64,000 nt of DNA from Prevotella herbatica (GCF_017347605.1 NZ_AP024484.1:3238501-3302500); one strand, 5' to 3'; shown: positions 36,837 to 47,994, numbered from the stretch's first letter. Notes: generated by a model from the sequence alone, not told the origin. A program made the numbers and translations.

Positions 36837-37745
36837 ATGAATGGATATTATAATGATTTTTCTACTTGGATAAAAACAGTATTACCATATAAGGTACAAA
36901 AAATAAGTATAGATGCTGGCTTTTCATGCCCAAACAGAGATGGTAGAATCAGCTATGGAGGTTGTGTGTTTTGTGATAATAAAACATTTAATCCATCCTA
37001 TTGTAATCCAGAAAAAACAATATCTCAGCAGATAAAAGAGGGAAAAGAATTCTTTAGGAGTAAGTATCCAGACATGAAATATTTAGCATATTTTCAAGCC
37101 TTTACAAATACTTACGCGCCGCTTGACGAGTTAAAGAAAATGTATCTTGAAGCTTTGGAAACTGAAGATGTTGTGGGAATAGTGATTGGTACCCGTCCAG
37201 ACTGCGTTAGCGATGAATTACTTGATTTTCTTGAAGAACTAAAAGAACGCACTTTCGTTATAGTTGAATATGGTATTGAGAGTGCAAATGATAAAACTCT
37301 TAAGGATATAAACAGAGGACATGACTTTGAATGTAGTTGCAAAGCTATACAGCGGACACATGAACATGGAATATTATGCTGTGGTCATGTAATACTTGGT
37401 TTGCCTGGTGAAGATGTTCAGGAATGCTTGAAGCAAGCCAGAAAAATTTCGCAACTTCCAATAGATATTCTTAAAATTCATCAGCTACAAGTAATAAAAG
37501 GAACAAAACTAGCAACGCAGTATGCTGAAAAACAGTTTAAAGTTTATAGCGTTGATGAATATATACAATTATTAGCAGAGTATATTCGTAATCTTAATCC
37601 AAATATTGTGTTGGAACGCTTTGTCAGCCAGTCACCAGCAGATATGCTTATAGCACCGAAATGGGGTCTGAAAAATTATGAATTTACAAACCTTTTTATG
37701 AATTATCTAAAGGAAAATAACATTAAGCAAGGCGATTCTATTTAA
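36837..37745 (+). CDS. TIGR01212-type radical SAM protein (YhcC-like)
   Basis: Radical SAM protein of 302 residues. The cluster cysteines are C31-x11-C43-x2-C46 (FSCPNRD then GGCVFCDN), the unusual spacing that defines this subfamily. Later motifs are YFQAFTNTYAPL, IGTRPDC and VEYGIESAND. The biological substrate is unknown; a tRNA or cofactor modification is usually suggested. The 3' end overlaps the convergent gene by 8 bp. Confidence 0.88.
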   Translation: MNGYYNDFSTWIKTVLPYKVQKISIDAGFSCPNRDGRISYGGCVFCDNKTFNPSYCNPEKTISQQIKEGKEFFRSKYPDMKYLAYFQAFTNTYAPLDELKKMYLEALETEDVVGIVIGTRPDCVSDELLDFLEELKERTFVIVEYGIESANDKTLKDINRGHDFECSCKAIQRTHEHGILCCGHVILGLPGEDVQECLKQARKISQLPIDILKIHQLQVIKGTKLATQYAEKQFKVYSVDEYIQLLAEYIRNLNPNIVLERFVSQSPADMLIAPKWGLKNYEFTNLFMNYLKENNIKQGDSI

Positions 37746-38538
37746 CCGTTATATGAAAACATCCTTGATGAACTTCATATTTGATGTGGCAGCGATTTTG
37801 CTCACGCATATCATTGAGAACTTCGCTTAAGACCCATTTCAAGGTGTCATTTCTTACTTTGCGTCTATTCTCCCCTGGTGCTTCTACTGTTTTGTATCTG
37901 TTGTAACAAACGTCTACTGTTGTTCCATAAAGGTGACAACTATTTTGTGTAGCGTTACCATTATGACTTCTTAATTTTTGAACATCAGACTTTGAACGCA
38001 TGACACTAGTTATTATAATTTTATGCAGCGGTATCCTTTTAACTTGCAGTGAATCAAAGAAGTTACGGGCAATATCTTGAAGTAAAACTGCAGCACGTGG
38101 AACAAGGTAAGGAATACTTGATTTCAAGTTGTCTACATAATAATATGGATTGCTACCAATATAAACAAGTTCGCCAATACGTTGTTCAGCTTCGTTGCGA
38201 TTCTGAACTGGATTTACTCCATATTTCTTTGCCGAAATTAATTGTACGTCATTCTGATCAGGGAAGGCTATTCCAAAATTAGGAACACTATATATTTTAT
38301 TTTTCACCAAAGAACCATCTTTATTAAAGAATTTAGAAGCTACTGGTATCTTTAGTGAAAATTCATCCGTCTTTTCAATAGATTTATTAGCTGATTCTGT
38401 AGGTTTATTGCATGAACTATCTGACTTTGATACACTAATATGTGTTTTTACAACATTTGGAAACGAGCATCTTATTATGCCTAAAAACACAACAATAATG
38501 CCAAAACCCTGTAAAAATCTATTCTTGGATATCTTCAT
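37738..38538 (-). CDS. Exported DUF5715 family protein
   Basis: 266 residues from ATG 38538, with an N-terminal hydrophobic segment (GFGIIVVFLGIIRCSF) that is either a signal anchor or a lipoprotein-like signal. The body matches DUF5715: YYYVDNLKSSIPYLVPRAAVLLQDIARNF, ITSVMRSKSDVQKLRS and the histidine-rich NSCHLYGTTVDVCYN. The His/Asp/His pattern resembles M15 peptidoglycan carboxypeptidases, so a wall-trimming role is possible. Two upstream ATG in the same frame are rejected because the -7 box (38574-38567) lies between them and the gene. Confidence 0.75.
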   Translation of the reverse strand: MKISKNRFLQGFGIIVVFLGIIRCSFPNVVKTHISVSKSDSSCNKPTESANKSIEKTDEFSLKIPVASKFFNKDGSLVKNKIYSVPNFGIAFPDQNDVQLISAKKYGVNPVQNRNEAEQRIGELVYIGSNPYYYVDNLKSSIPYLVPRAAVLLQDIARNFFDSLQVKRIPLHKIIITSVMRSKSDVQKLRSHNGNATQNSCHLYGTTVDVCYNRYKTVEAPGENRRKVRNDTLKWVLSEVLNDMREQNRCHIKYEVHQGCFHITVK

Positions 38539-38566
38539 GATTTTATAAACTTCATTTTTAGTCATG

Positions 38567-38598
38567 CAAAGATATACTAAATATTTGGTAATCTCAAA
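38567..38598 (-). promoter_or_regulatory. Promoter for DUF5715 gene
   Basis: On the minus strand TTTG (38598-38595), 20 bp, TATCTTTG (38574-38567). It is interleaved with the divergent phoH promoter at 38584-38615. Confidence 0.75.
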
Positions 38599-38615
38599 AA
38601 AAAACAATAATTTTG
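38584..38615 (+). promoter_or_regulatory. Promoter for phoH-led operon
   Basis: TTTG at 38584-38587 and TAATTTTG at 38608-38615 with a 20-bp spacer. The leader before TTG 38642 is about 22 nt. Confidence 0.75.
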
Positions 38616-38641
38616 CACCTAAAATTTAAGTATCTCACACT

Positions 38642-39688
38642 TTGATAGAGAAGCATATAGTTTTGGAAGAAATTGACCCTGTAGTCTTCTATGGCGTCAA
38701 TAATAGTCATTTACAGATGATTAAATCACTATTCCCCAAACTCAGAATCGTTGCACGTGATAATGTAATAAGGGTTTTAGGAGATGAGGAGGAAATGGCT
38801 AAAATCGAAGAAGACATTGAAACTATGCGTCTGCATGTTTTGAAATTCAATTCAATCACAGACGAAGATATCCTTGATATTATAAAAGGAAAGAAAACCA
38901 AGGCAGAAGCAACCAAGGATGTATTAGTTTACAATATATCTGGTCGCCCTATTAAGAGCCGTTCAGAAAATCAACAAAAACTTATTGACGCATTTGAGAA
39001 GACCGATATGACATTTGCTGTTGGTCCTGCAGGAACTGGTAAAACCTATCTCAGTATAGCTTTAGCAGTAAAGGCGTTGAAAGAAAAGACAGCAAAGAAG
39101 ATTATCTTGAGTCGCCCTGCTGTTGAAGCTGGAGAAAAACTTGGTTTCCTTCCAGGTGATATGAAAGATAAGATAGATCCATATTTACAACCCCTGTATG
39201 ATGCATTGGAAGATATGATTCCTACTGCAAAATTGCAGGAAATGATGGAAAAACATATCATTCAGATTGCTCCTTTGGCTTTTATGAGGGGCAGAACTTT
39301 AAGTGATGCTGTTGTAATCCTTGATGAGGCGCAAAATACAACATCTCAACAGATAAGAATGTTCCTGACCAGAATGGGCTCTAGTACAAGAATGATTATA
39401 ACTGGAGATATTACGCAGATAGACTTACCTAGAGATCAAAGAAGTGGACTTAAGGAAGCACTGAAGATTCTTGAACATGTTGATGGTATTAGTATAGTGA
39501 ATCTTACCCAAAAAGATATTGTCAGACATAAACTTGTTACTCGCATTGTGAATGCCTATGACAAATTTGATAAGGCAAAGGAAAAAGAAAGGGAAGAAAA
39601 CAATATTAAGAGAGCACAAAGACGTGAACACTTTAATGATGAGGAAGAGTTTGCGATATTTGAAAAGATTGATAACGATATTAATTAA
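38642..39688 (+). CDS. PhoH family ATPase
   Basis: A 348-residue P-loop ATPase. Walker A is GPAGTGKT and Walker [10 protein letters not shown]; the N-terminal part ([17 protein letters not shown]) carries a PIN/KH-like fold usual in Bacteroidetes PhoH. The start is TTG 38642: an in-frame stop at 38627-38629 excludes earlier starts, and no ATG precedes the conserved N-terminus. It opens a same-strand run to pyrF with gaps of 8-62 bp, apart from the aroE/purM gap of 16 bp. RNA helicase or RNase-linked function is proposed for the family. Confidence 0.88.
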   Translation: MIEKHIVLEEIDPVVFYGVNNSHLQMIKSLFPKLRIVARDNVIRVLGDEEEMAKIEEDIETMRLHVLKFNSITDEDILDIIKGKKTKAEATKDVLVYNISGRPIKSRSENQQKLIDAFEKTDMTFAVGPAGTGKTYLSIALAVKALKEKTAKKIILSRPAVEAGEKLGFLPGDMKDKIDPYLQPLYDALEDMIPTAKLQEMMEKHIIQIAPLAFMRGRTLSDAVVILDEAQNTTSQQIRMFLTRMGSSTRMIITGDITQIDLPRDQRSGLKEALKILEHVDGISIVNLTQKDIVRHKLVTRIVNAYDKFDKAKEKEREENNIKRAQRREHFNDEEEFAIFEKIDNDIN

Positions 39689-39696
39689 TAATTAAA

Positions 39697-40650
39697 ATGA
39701 AGGCTTTAACTAAAACTGATTTCCGTTTCGATGGACAGAAGAGTGTTTACCACGGCAAAGTTCGTGACGTTTACAACATCAATGATGACCTTATGGTCAT
39801 GGTTGCAACAGACAGAATTTCGGCATTTGACGTCGTCCTGCCAAAAGGTATTCCTTTTAAAGGACAAGTGTTAAACCAGATAGCTGCAAAATTTCTTGAT
39901 GCAACTAGTGATATCTGTCCAAATTGGAAACTTGCTACACCAGACCCAATGGTTACAGTAGGACTTAAATGTGAAGGATTTCGTGTTGAAATGATTATCC
40001 GTTCTATTCTTACAGGAAGTGCATGGCGTTCTTATAGTGAAGGATGCAGAGAACTTTGCGGAGTAAAACTTCCAGACGGAATGAAGGAAAATCAATATTT
40101 CCCAGAGCCAATCGTTACTCCTACTACAAAAGCTGACGAGGGTCATGATATGAATATCTCAAAAGAGGAAATTATCTCTCAGGGTATTGTCTCTAAAGAA
40201 GATTATGAAGTAATGGAAGACTACACTAAAAAACTATTTAAGCGTGGTCAGGAAATTGCTAAAAAACAAGGACTTATTCTTGTTGATACAAAATATGAAT
40301 TCGGAAAGCGTGATGGTAAGGTTTATTTGATTGATGAGATTCATACTCCAGATTCAAGCCGTTACTTTTATGCTGATGGATATGAGAGAAAATTCAATGC
40401 AGGAGAACCACAGAAACAACTTTCTAAAGAGTTTGTTCGTCAATGGCTTATCGAACATAATTTCATGAACGAGCCTGGTCAGACTATGCCTGAAATTACT
40501 GATGAGTATGCAGAAAGTGTTAGCCAGAGATACATTGAACTTTATGAGCATATTACTGGTGAAAAGCTTGATAAGACAACAGAATCTGGGGATATTGCAG
40601 CTAGAATTGAGAAGAACGTTTCAGAATATCTTAAAATAGCAAAACACTAA
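39697..40650 (+). CDS. purC: Phosphoribosylaminoimidazole-succinocarboxamide synthase
   Basis: Seventh committed step of purine synthesis, adding aspartate to CAIR with ATP. 317 residues, the longer single-function type. Motifs are [31 protein letters not shown] near the start, [12 protein letters not shown] and [15 protein letters not shown]. It lies 8 bp after phoH. Confidence 0.93.
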   Translation: MKALTKTDFRFDGQKSVYHGKVRDVYNINDDLMVMVATDRISAFDVVLPKGIPFKGQVLNQIAAKFLDATSDICPNWKLATPDPMVTVGLKCEGFRVEMIIRSILTGSAWRSYSEGCRELCGVKLPDGMKENQYFPEPIVTPTTKADEGHDMNISKEEIISQGIVSKEDYEVMEDYTKKLFKRGQEIAKKQGLILVDTKYEFGKRDGKVYLIDEIHTPDSSRYFYADGYERKFNAGEPQKQLSKEFVRQWLIEHNFMNEPGQTMPEITDEYAESVSQRYIELYEHITGEKLDKTTESGDIAARIEKNVSEYLKIAKH

Positions 40651-40687
40651 ATCGCTTAGAATAGATAAGTGGTGTACACAATACTAA

Positions 40688-41425
40688 ATGATGTATAAAC
40701 AAGAAAAGATAAAGCCTTATGGCAGAGACGATGACAAGGGCAAATTAGTTGAACAGATGTTTGACAATATTGCCCCGACATACGATACTCTGAATCATAG
40801 ACTCTCATGGGATATAGACAAAGGATGGCGCAAAAAAGCTATAAAGCAGTTGGCCCCTTTCAAACCTATGAACATTTTAGATATAGCAACAGGAACCGGT
40901 GACTTTGCAATCTTATCTGCAAAGATGCTGGAGCCTGAAGCTCTTGTCGGAGCTGATATTTCTGAAGGAATGATGAATGTCGGCAGACAAAAAGTCATAA
41001 GAGAAGGATTGCAAGATGTTATTTCTTTTAAAAAGGAAGATTGTTTAAACCTTTCTTTTGAGAATGATACATTTGATGCTGTTACTGCATCTTTTGGAAT
41101 TCGTAATTTCCAAGACTTAGATAAGGGGTTATGCGAAATGTATAGAGTTTTAAAAAAAGGTGGACATCTGAGTATTGTTGAACTCACACAACCTGTAGGT
41201 TTCCCTATGCATCAATTATTTAAAATATACTCACATACTATTCTTCCGACTTATGGAAAGTTAATCTCAAAAGATTGTAATGCATACGAATATTTAACAG
41301 CAACGATAGAAGCTTTCCCGCAAGGTGAAGTGATGTTGGAAATATTACATAAGGCCGGTTTTGAAGAAGCAAGTTTCAAGCGATTGACATTTGGTATATG
41401 TACAATGTATTTCGCTACTAAATAA
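40688..41425 (+). CDS. ubiE: Demethylmenaquinone methyltransferase (MenG/UbiE)
   Basis: Last step of menaquinone synthesis, using SAM. 245 residues. Motif I is [12 protein letters not shown]; the UbiE signature [24 protein letters not shown] is intact, then the [10 protein letters not shown] box. In an anaerobe it would serve menaquinone for fumarate respiration. ATG 40688 and 40691 are equivalent choices. Confidence 0.93.
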   Translation: MMYKQEKIKPYGRDDDKGKLVEQMFDNIAPTYDTLNHRLSWDIDKGWRKKAIKQLAPFKPMNILDIATGTGDFAILSAKMLEPEALVGADISEGMMNVGRQKVIREGLQDVISFKKEDCLNLSFENDTFDAVTASFGIRNFQDLDKGLCEMYRVLKKGGHLSIVELTQPVGFPMHQLFKIYSHTILPTYGKLISKDCNAYEYLTATIEAFPQGEVMLEILHKAGFEEASFKRLTFGICTMYFATK

Positions 41426-41457
41426 AAGCTATTATTATTTTTCTTAAACATCACAAT

Positions 41458-42204
41458 ATGGATAAATATGGATTAATCGGTATGCCTTTGGGGCACTCAT
41501 TCTCTATTGGCTATTTCAATGAAAAGTTTGAGAACGAGAAAATCAATGCTAAGTATATCAATTTTGAGATACCTAACATAGAAACCATGCCTGAGATTAT
41601 AGCAACTAATCCAGAACTGAAAGGACTTAATGTAACGATCCCTTACAAAGAGAAAGTTATCAGTTATCTTGATGATATTAGTCCTGAAGCTAGGGCAATA
41701 GGTGCTGTAAATGTTATCCGCATTTCCCATAAGGGTAAGAATACTATTCTAAAGGGTTTTAACAGTGATGTTATTGGGTTCACAAGGAGTATAGAACCTT
41801 TAATTGAAAAATGTCATAAGAAGGCATTGGTTCTTGGTACTGGTGGCGCATCAAAGGCTATTAATTATGGCTTGAAGTCTTTAGGACTTGAAACTCTTTT
41901 TGTAAGTAGAAGTGAACGCCCTAATGCTATTCAGTACAATAAAATTACTCCAGAACTTATTCAGGAATATAATGTAATAGTGAATTGTACACCATGTGGA
42001 ATGTATCCACATGCTGATGAATGTCCTGATTTACCGTATGAGTATATGGATAATCATACTCTCTTGTATGATCTCATATATAATCCAGACATGACATTGT
42101 TCATGCAAAAAGGGGCGAAACAGGGTGCAACAGTAAAGAATGGTTTAGAAATGCTTTTATTGCAAGCCTTTGCTAGTTGGGAATTTTGGAACGAAGATAG
42201 ATAA
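41458..42204 (+). CDS. aroE: Shikimate dehydrogenase
   Basis: NADPH-dependent reduction of 3-dehydroshikimate to shikimate. 248 residues. GMPLGHSFSIGYFNEKF is the shikimate-binding start, GLNVTIPYKEKV has the catalytic lysine, GTGGASKA the cofactor loop and VNCTPCGMYP the family end motif. It ends 16 bp before purM. Confidence 0.92.
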   Translation: MDKYGLIGMPLGHSFSIGYFNEKFENEKINAKYINFEIPNIETMPEIIATNPELKGLNVTIPYKEKVISYLDDISPEARAIGAVNVIRISHKGKNTILKGFNSDVIGFTRSIEPLIEKCHKKALVLGTGGASKAINYGLKSLGLETLFVSRSERPNAIQYNKITPELIQEYNVIVNCTPCGMYPHADECPDLPYEYMDNHTLLYDLIYNPDMTLFMQKGAKQGATVKNGLEMLLLQAFASWEFWNEDR

Positions 42205-42220
42205 ATACTATAAAAATATT

Positions 42221-43384
42221 ATGGATAATAGATATATGATGCGCGGTGTGTCTGCTGCAAAAGAGGATGTTCACAATGCTATCAAAAATATAGATAAGGG
42301 AATCTTTCCACAGGCATTCTGTAAAATAATACCTGATATACTAGGTGGAGACCCTGAGTATTGCAATATTATGCATGCTGATGGAGCGGGTACAAAATCG
42401 TCGCTAGCATACATGTATTGGAAAGAAACTGGAGACTTGGATGTTTGGAAAGGTATCGCTCAAGATGCAATAGTAATGAATACAGATGATTTACTATGCA
42501 TTGGCGCTGTAGACAATATTCTTGTATCAAGTACAATTGGAAGAAACAAGATGTTGATTCCTGGTGATTTGATATCTGCTATTATAAACGGTACAGATGA
42601 CCTTTTAGCAGAAATGCGCAATATGGGCATCGGTATTTATCCAACTGGAGGTGAAACTGCTGATGTTGGCGATCTAGTAAGAACAATTATCGTAGACTCT
42701 ACTGTAACTTGCAGAATGAAGCGTAGCGATGTTATTGATAATGCGAACATACGCCCAGGAGACGTTATTGTTGGATTGAGCTCTACTGGTCAGGCAACAT
42801 ACGAGAAGAAGTATAATGGCGGTATGGGTAGCAATGGACTTACTAGTGCTAGACATGATGTGTTCTCAAAATATCTTGCAGAAAAATTCCCAGAGAGTTA
42901 TGACCATGCAGTCCCTGAAGAATTAGTTTTCAGTGGAAAGTATAAATTAACTGATGCTGTTGAGGGTAGTCCTTTAAACGCTGGAGAATTAGTACTCTCT
43001 CCTACCCGTACTTATGCGCCAGTTATTAAGAAAATACTTGATAAGCTACGTCCAGAAGTTCACGGTATGGTACATTGTACCGGTGGTGCACAAACCAAAG
43101 TATTACATTTCGTAAGCGATAATTGCAAAGTAATTAAAGATAACATGTTCCCTATTCCACCATTATTCAGAGCGATAAAAGAGTGCTCTGGTACTGATTG
43201 GAAAGAAATGTATCAAGTTTTCAATATGGGACATAGAATGGAAATATACGTTAAACCTGAATTTGCTGATGAAATAATCAAGATAAGCAAAGAGTTTAAC
43301 ATTGATGCACAAATTGTAGGCCATATTGAAGAAGGAAAGAAGAGCCTGATAATTAAGTCAGAATTCGGAACTTTTGAATATTAA
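42221..43384 (+). CDS. purM: AIR synthase (phosphoribosylformylglycinamidine cyclo-ligase, PurM-like)
   Basis: Fifth step of purine synthesis, closing the imidazole ring with ATP. 387 residues from ATG 42221 (NRYMMRGVSAAKEDV), the long form common in Bacteroidetes. Typical motifs are GGDPEYCNIMHADGAGTKSS, MNTDDLLCIGA, PTGGETADVGDLV and HCTGGAQTKV. An upstream in-frame start at 42170 lies inside aroE and is rejected. Confidence 0.9.
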   Translation: MDNRYMMRGVSAAKEDVHNAIKNIDKGIFPQAFCKIIPDILGGDPEYCNIMHADGAGTKSSLAYMYWKETGDLDVWKGIAQDAIVMNTDDLLCIGAVDNILVSSTIGRNKMLIPGDLISAIINGTDDLLAEMRNMGIGIYPTGGETADVGDLVRTIIVDSTVTCRMKRSDVIDNANIRPGDVIVGLSSTGQATYEKKYNGGMGSNGLTSARHDVFSKYLAEKFPESYDHAVPEELVFSGKYKLTDAVEGSPLNAGELVLSPTRTYAPVIKKILDKLRPEVHGMVHCTGGAQTKVLHFVSDNCKVIKDNMFPIPPLFRAIKECSGTDWKEMYQVFNMGHRMEIYVKPEFADEIIKISKEFNIDAQIVGHIEEGKKSLIIKSEFGTFEY

Positions 43385-43446
43385 AGTAAAGGTTGCAAAA
43401 CCTTTAGGATAATATTTCACAAAAAGATAACAACTAATATACATAT

Positions 43447-44559
43447 ATGCCAGAAAATAATAGCATACTAGAGAAATTGGACGGACTTGAGAGCCGTTTC
43501 GAAGAAGTCAGTACACTTATCACTGATCCTGATGTAATAGCAGATCAATCACGATATGTAAAACTCACAAAGGAATGGAAAGACCTTGGTGACCTAATGA
43601 ATGCACGTAAGGACTATCTTGCTTGCCTGAATTCTATCAAGGAAGCAAAAGACATTCTTACAAATGAGAACGACGCTGACATGAAAGAAATGGCTCGTGA
43701 GGAATTACAAGAAAATGAAACTCTACAACCACAAATTGAAGAGAAAATCAAAATGCTTTTAGTTCCTAAAGACCCTGAAGACGCTAAAAATGTCCAAATG
43801 GAAATTAGAGCCGGCGCTGGTGGTGATGAAGCTGCACTATTTGCAGGTGATTTATTCAACATGTATAAGAGATATAGTGATATAAAGGGCTGGAATCTTA
43901 GTATTACTGATATCTCTGAAGGTGCTGTCGGTGGATACAAAGAGATAGATTTTGTTATCAGTGGGGCTGATGTTTATGGCACAATGAAATATGAAAGTGG
44001 TGTACATCGTGTACAACGTGTGCCATCTACAGAATCTCAAGGTAGAATGCAGACGAGTGCAGCTACTGTTGCAGTGTTGCCAGAAGCAGACAAATTTGAA
44101 GTTAACATCAATGAAGGCAACGTTAAATGGGATACATTCCGCTCTAGTGGTGCTGGTGGTCAGAATGTAAACAAGGTTGAATCTGGAGTAAGATTGCGCT
44201 ATCCTTGGAAAAATCCAAATACAGGCGAAGTAGAAGAAATTCTTATTGAATGTACAGAGACACGTGATCAGCCTAAGAATAAGGAACGTGCTTTAAGTCG
44301 TTTGTATACTTTCATCCATGATCGCGAACATCAAAAATACGTAGATGATATTGCTAGCAGAAGAAAAAGCCTTGTATCAACAGGTGACCGTTCTGCAAAA
44401 ATTCGAACATACAATTTTCCACAGGGACGTGTTACAGATCATCGTATCGGTTTTACAACCCATGACCTTCAGGGATTTCTTGGTGGAAACATTCAAGAGA
44501 TGATAGATGCCTTAACAGTGGCTGAAAACGCCGAGAAACTTAAGGCCGAAAGTTTGTAA
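43447..44559 (+). CDS. prfA: Peptide chain release factor 1
   Basis: Recognises UAA/UAG and releases the peptide. 370 residues. The codon-reading PxT tripeptide is in RVPSTESQGR and the catalytic GGQ in SSGAGGQNVNK; the coiled N-domain covers about 1-100. It is followed by pyrF after 27 bp. Confidence 0.95.
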   Translation: MPENNSILEKLDGLESRFEEVSTLITDPDVIADQSRYVKLTKEWKDLGDLMNARKDYLACLNSIKEAKDILTNENDADMKEMAREELQENETLQPQIEEKIKMLLVPKDPEDAKNVQMEIRAGAGGDEAALFAGDLFNMYKRYSDIKGWNLSITDISEGAVGGYKEIDFVISGADVYGTMKYESGVHRVQRVPSTESQGRMQTSAATVAVLPEADKFEVNINEGNVKWDTFRSSGAGGQNVNKVESGVRLRYPWKNPNTGEVEEILIECTETRDQPKNKERALSRLYTFIHDREHQKYVDDIASRRKSLVSTGDRSAKIRTYNFPQGRVTDHRIGFTTHDLQGFLGGNIQEMIDALTVAENAEKLKAESL

Positions 44560-44586
44560 ATATAAGAATCAAAAGAGTTACTTATT

Positions 44587-45411
44587 ATGAATAGAACGGA
44601 TTTAGTAAAGCAGATATTCAATAAAAAAAGTTTTTTGTGTGTAGGCCTTGATGTCGACATAAACAAAATACCTAAACATTTATTGAAAGAAGAAGATCCG
44701 ATATTTGCTTTTAATAAAGCCATTATTGATGCTACTGCAAAATATTGTGTAGCCTATAAACCAAATCTGGCTTTTTACGAATGCTATGGTATTAAGGGTA
44801 TGGTTGCTTTTGAGCGCACCATAAGTTATTTAAAGTCAGCATATTCTGACCATTTTATTATAGCAGATGCTAAACGCGGTGATATAGGTAATACTAGCAC
44901 AATGTATGCTAAAACATTTTTTGAAGAATATAATTTAGATGCTTTAACTGTAGCTCCTTATATGGGTGAAGACAGCGTTAAACCATTTCTAGAATATAAA
45001 GATAAATGGGTTATATTATTGGCTCTTACTAGTAATAAGGGAAGCCATGATTTCCAACTTATTGAGGATAAAAATGGTGAAAGACTCTTTGAAAAGGTAT
45101 TGAGTAAAAGTCAGGAATGGGGAAATGAAGATAATATGATGTATGTTGTTGGTGCAACACAAGGAAAAATGTTTGAAGACATTCGTAAAATTGCACCTAA
45201 TCATTTCTTGTTGGTTCCTGGTGTCGGTGCTCAAGGAGGTAGTTTGCAGGAAGTATGCCAATATGGAATTATTAAAGATTGTGGATTGCTTGTAAATTCT
45301 TCACGTGGTATAATTTTTGCCAGTAACGGTGATGATTATGCAGATGCTGCTGCGGTAAAGGCTCATGATATTCAGCTAGAAATGGCTAACGAACTATCAA
45401 AGCTTGCTTAA
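44587..45411 (+). CDS. pyrF: Orotidine 5'-phosphate decarboxylase (type 2)
   Basis: Final step of UMP synthesis. 274 residues, the longer Bacteroidetes/Myxococcus type. The catalytic D-x-K-x-x-D core is [11 protein letters not shown]; other motifs are [24 protein letters not shown] and [10 protein letters not shown]. It ends the phoH-led run; no strong terminator was seen in 45412-45546. Confidence 0.93.
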   Translation: MNRTDLVKQIFNKKSFLCVGLDVDINKIPKHLLKEEDPIFAFNKAIIDATAKYCVAYKPNLAFYECYGIKGMVAFERTISYLKSAYSDHFIIADAKRGDIGNTSTMYAKTFFEEYNLDALTVAPYMGEDSVKPFLEYKDKWVILLALTSNKGSHDFQLIEDKNGERLFEKVLSKSQEWGNEDNMMYVVGATQGKMFEDIRKIAPNHFLLVPGVGAQGGSLQEVCQYGIIKDCGLLVNSSRGIIFASNGDDYADAAAVKAHDIQLEMANELSKLA

Positions 45412-45546
45412 GTTCATCTTCAGTTAGTACAAAGTGTATTCTATGACGATCACTGCATTAAAAATCAAATAATATCTTAGTTATTAACCATAACTGAATA
45501 AAATTTGCTATATTTGCAAAATTATTATAGAATTTGATATATAAAT

Positions 45547-46587
45547 ATGGAATTTACAGCAAAACAAATAGCCCAATTTATTCAGGGTAGTATTGAGGGT
45601 GATGAAAACGTAACTATCAATACATTTGCAAAAATAGAGGAAGGTGTACCGGGAGCAATCTCATTCCTTTCGAACCCCAAATATACTCATTACATTTATG
45701 AAACAAAGTCATCAGTCGTTCTTGTTGATGAAACTTTGATATTAGATAAGCCTGTAGAAGCAACTATAATTCGTGTGGCTAATGCTCGTGATTGCGTAGC
45801 TAAGTTATTACAGATGTATGATGCTGCTATGCGCCCTAAAAAGAATGGTATTGATTCTTTAGCTTTTATATCTTCTAAAGCTCAAATTGGCAAGGATGTT
45901 TATATTGGAGCTTTTGCATGTATTGGAGACGGAGCTGTTATTGGTGACGGATGCCAAATATATCCAAATACAGTTATTGGAGACAATGTAAAATTGGGCA
46001 ATGATTGTATAATGTATCCAAATGTTACTGTTTATATGGGATGCAAATTAGGAAACAGAGTAACTATTCATTCAGGTAGTGTTATAGGTGCTGACGGTTT
46101 TGGATTTGCTCCTAATGGAAAAGATGGATATGACAAAATCCCACAAATAGGAATTGTAACTATTGAGGATGATGTTGAAATTGGTGCTAATACATGTGTA
46201 GACCGCTCTACTATGGGCAGTACAGTTATACGCAGAGGTGTCAAATTAGACAATCTTATACAAATAGGACACAACGTTGAAGTTGGAGAAAATACTGTAA
46301 TGTCAGCACAAGTTGGTATTGCAGGTAGCACAAAGGTTGGTCAATGGTGTATGTTTGGAGGTCAAGTTGGCATAACTGGACATATAGAGATTGGTGATAA
46401 GGTATTTTTAGGTGCTAAAAGTGGTGTTATTGGTAATCTTAAGAGTAACCAAGCCCTTATAGGTACTCCTCCGATGAGCAAACTATCATATTTTAAGTCG
46501 CAAGCCTTGATTCAAAAATTGCCAGAAATATATAAGGAACTAGCAGATTTAAAAAAGGAAGTTGCAGAACTTAAAAAACAAAAATAA
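45547..46587 (+). CDS. lpxD: UDP-3-O-(3-hydroxyacyl)glucosamine N-acyltransferase
   Basis: Third step of lipid A synthesis. 346 residues with an N-terminal uridine-binding domain (residues 1-100), then left-handed beta-helix hexapeptide repeats ([21 protein letters not shown] type) and a C-terminal helix. Catalytic His lies in [15 protein letters not shown]. It starts the lpxD-lpxC/fabZ-lpxA-miaA run. TATATTTG at 45509-45516 may be its -7 box. Confidence 0.94.
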   Translation: MEFTAKQIAQFIQGSIEGDENVTINTFAKIEEGVPGAISFLSNPKYTHYIYETKSSVVLVDETLILDKPVEATIIRVANARDCVAKLLQMYDAAMRPKKNGIDSLAFISSKAQIGKDVYIGAFACIGDGAVIGDGCQIYPNTVIGDNVKLGNDCIMYPNVTVYMGCKLGNRVTIHSGSVIGADGFGFAPNGKDGYDKIPQIGIVTIEDDVEIGANTCVDRSTMGSTVIRRGVKLDNLIQIGHNVEVGENTVMSAQVGIAGSTKVGQWCMFGGQVGITGHIEIGDKVFLGAKSGVIGNLKSNQALIGTPPMSKLSYFKSQALIQKLPEIYKELADLKKEVAELKKQK

Positions 46588-46596
46588 CGATAAGAT

Positions 46597-47988
46597 ATGG
46601 AAACTATAAAGCAAACAACTCTAAAGGGTAGTTTTTCTCTCTTTGGAAAAGGATTGCATACAGGATTGGATCTTACGGTAACTTTCAATCCTGCCCCAGA
46701 AAATACTGGATATAAAATTCAGCGAATAGACGTTAACGGACAACCTATAATTGATGCTATTGCTGAAAACGTAGTTGATACTCAGAGAGGTACTGTCCTT
46801 GCAAAGGGTGATGTTAGGGTTTCTACCGTAGAGCACGGTATGGCTGCGCTTTATGCTTCAGGAATTGACAATTGCCTTATTCAGGTAAATGGACCTGAAT
46901 TTCCTATATTGGATGGTTCTGCAGCGATGTATGTACAGAAAATTAAGGAAATTGGCACAGTAGAGCAGAATGCAGCTAAAGACTATTATATTATTCGTCA
47001 TAAAATAGAAATAAAAGATGATGAGACTGGTTCTGTCATCACTATTCTTCCAGACGATCAGTTTAGTTTAACAGCAATGTGCTCGTTTAATTCAAAGTTT
47101 ATCAATAGTCAATTTGCGACACTTGATAATACAAAAACTTTTGATGAAGAGATTGCTGCTGCTAGAACTTTTGTTTTTGTACGTGATATAGTTCCATTAT
47201 TGGAAGCAAATTTAATTAAAGGTGGTGATTTAGACAATGCTATTGTTATATATGAGCGTGAAGTTAGTCAAGAGAAACTTGATCGACTTGCAGACGTTCT
47301 GAAAGTTCCTCGCCTTAATGCCACTAAAGTTGGTTACATTCAGCATAAGCCGCTTATGTGGGAAAACGAATGTACACGTCATAAACTTCTTGATATTATT
47401 GGTGATATGGCTCTCATAGGTAAACCTATAAAGGGCAGGATCATAGCTACAAGACCTGGGCATACTATAAACAATAAGTTTGCCCGACTTATGCGCAAAG
47501 AAATACGTAAGCATGAAGTTCAAGCTCCGATATATAATCCCAACGATGAGCCTGTTATGGACAATATTCGTATTCGTGAGTTATTGCCACATAGGTATCC
47601 AATGCAACTAGTTGATAAAATTACATCTATCGGTTCTACAAGCATTGTTGGAGTAAAAAATGTAACTGCTAATGAGCCTTTCTTCGTAGGTCATTTCCCT
47701 AACGAACCTGTAATGCCTGGAGTTTTAATGATTGAGGCTATGGCACAGTGTGGTGGTTTGTTAGTTCTCAGCCAACTTGAAAATCCGGAAAGATATTCAA
47801 CATATTTTTTAAAAATTGACGATGTAAAATTTCGTCAAAAAGTTGTTCCTGGTGACACATTACTATTTAAAGTTGAACTTTTAAGTCCTGTAAGACATGG
47901 GATTAGTTCAATGAAAGGATATATGTTCGTTGGAGATCAAGTTGTTTCCGAAGCAACATTTACAGCACAGATAGTAAAAAATAAGTAA
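46597..47988 (+). CDS. lpxC/fabZ: Bifunctional LpxC deacetylase / FabZ dehydratase
   Basis: One chain of 463 residues does two jobs: LpxC (about 1-305), the zinc deacetylase that commits lipid A synthesis, and FabZ (about 320-463), the 3-hydroxyacyl-ACP dehydratase. LpxC zinc ligands are in VEHGMAAL and HKLLDIIGD; FabZ has GHFPNEPVMPGVLMIEAMAQ with the catalytic His and Glu. The fusion is normal in Bacteroidetes. It is 9 bp after lpxD. Confidence 0.94.
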   Translation: METIKQTTLKGSFSLFGKGLHTGLDLTVTFNPAPENTGYKIQRIDVNGQPIIDAIAENVVDTQRGTVLAKGDVRVSTVEHGMAALYASGIDNCLIQVNGPEFPILDGSAAMYVQKIKEIGTVEQNAAKDYYIIRHKIEIKDDETGSVITILPDDQFSLTAMCSFNSKFINSQFATLDNTKTFDEEIAAARTFVFVRDIVPLLEANLIKGGDLDNAIVIYEREVSQEKLDRLADVLKVPRLNATKVGYIQHKPLMWENECTRHKLLDIIGDMALIGKPIKGRIIATRPGHTINNKFARLMRKEIRKHEVQAPIYNPNDEPVMDNIRIRELLPHRYPMQLVDKITSIGSTSIVGVKNVTANEPFFVGHFPNEPVMPGVLMIEAMAQCGGLLVLSQLENPERYSTYFLKIDDVKFRQKVVPGDTLLFKVELLSPVRHGISSMKGYMFVGDQVVSEATFTAQIVKNK

Positions 47989-47994
47989 TTATAT

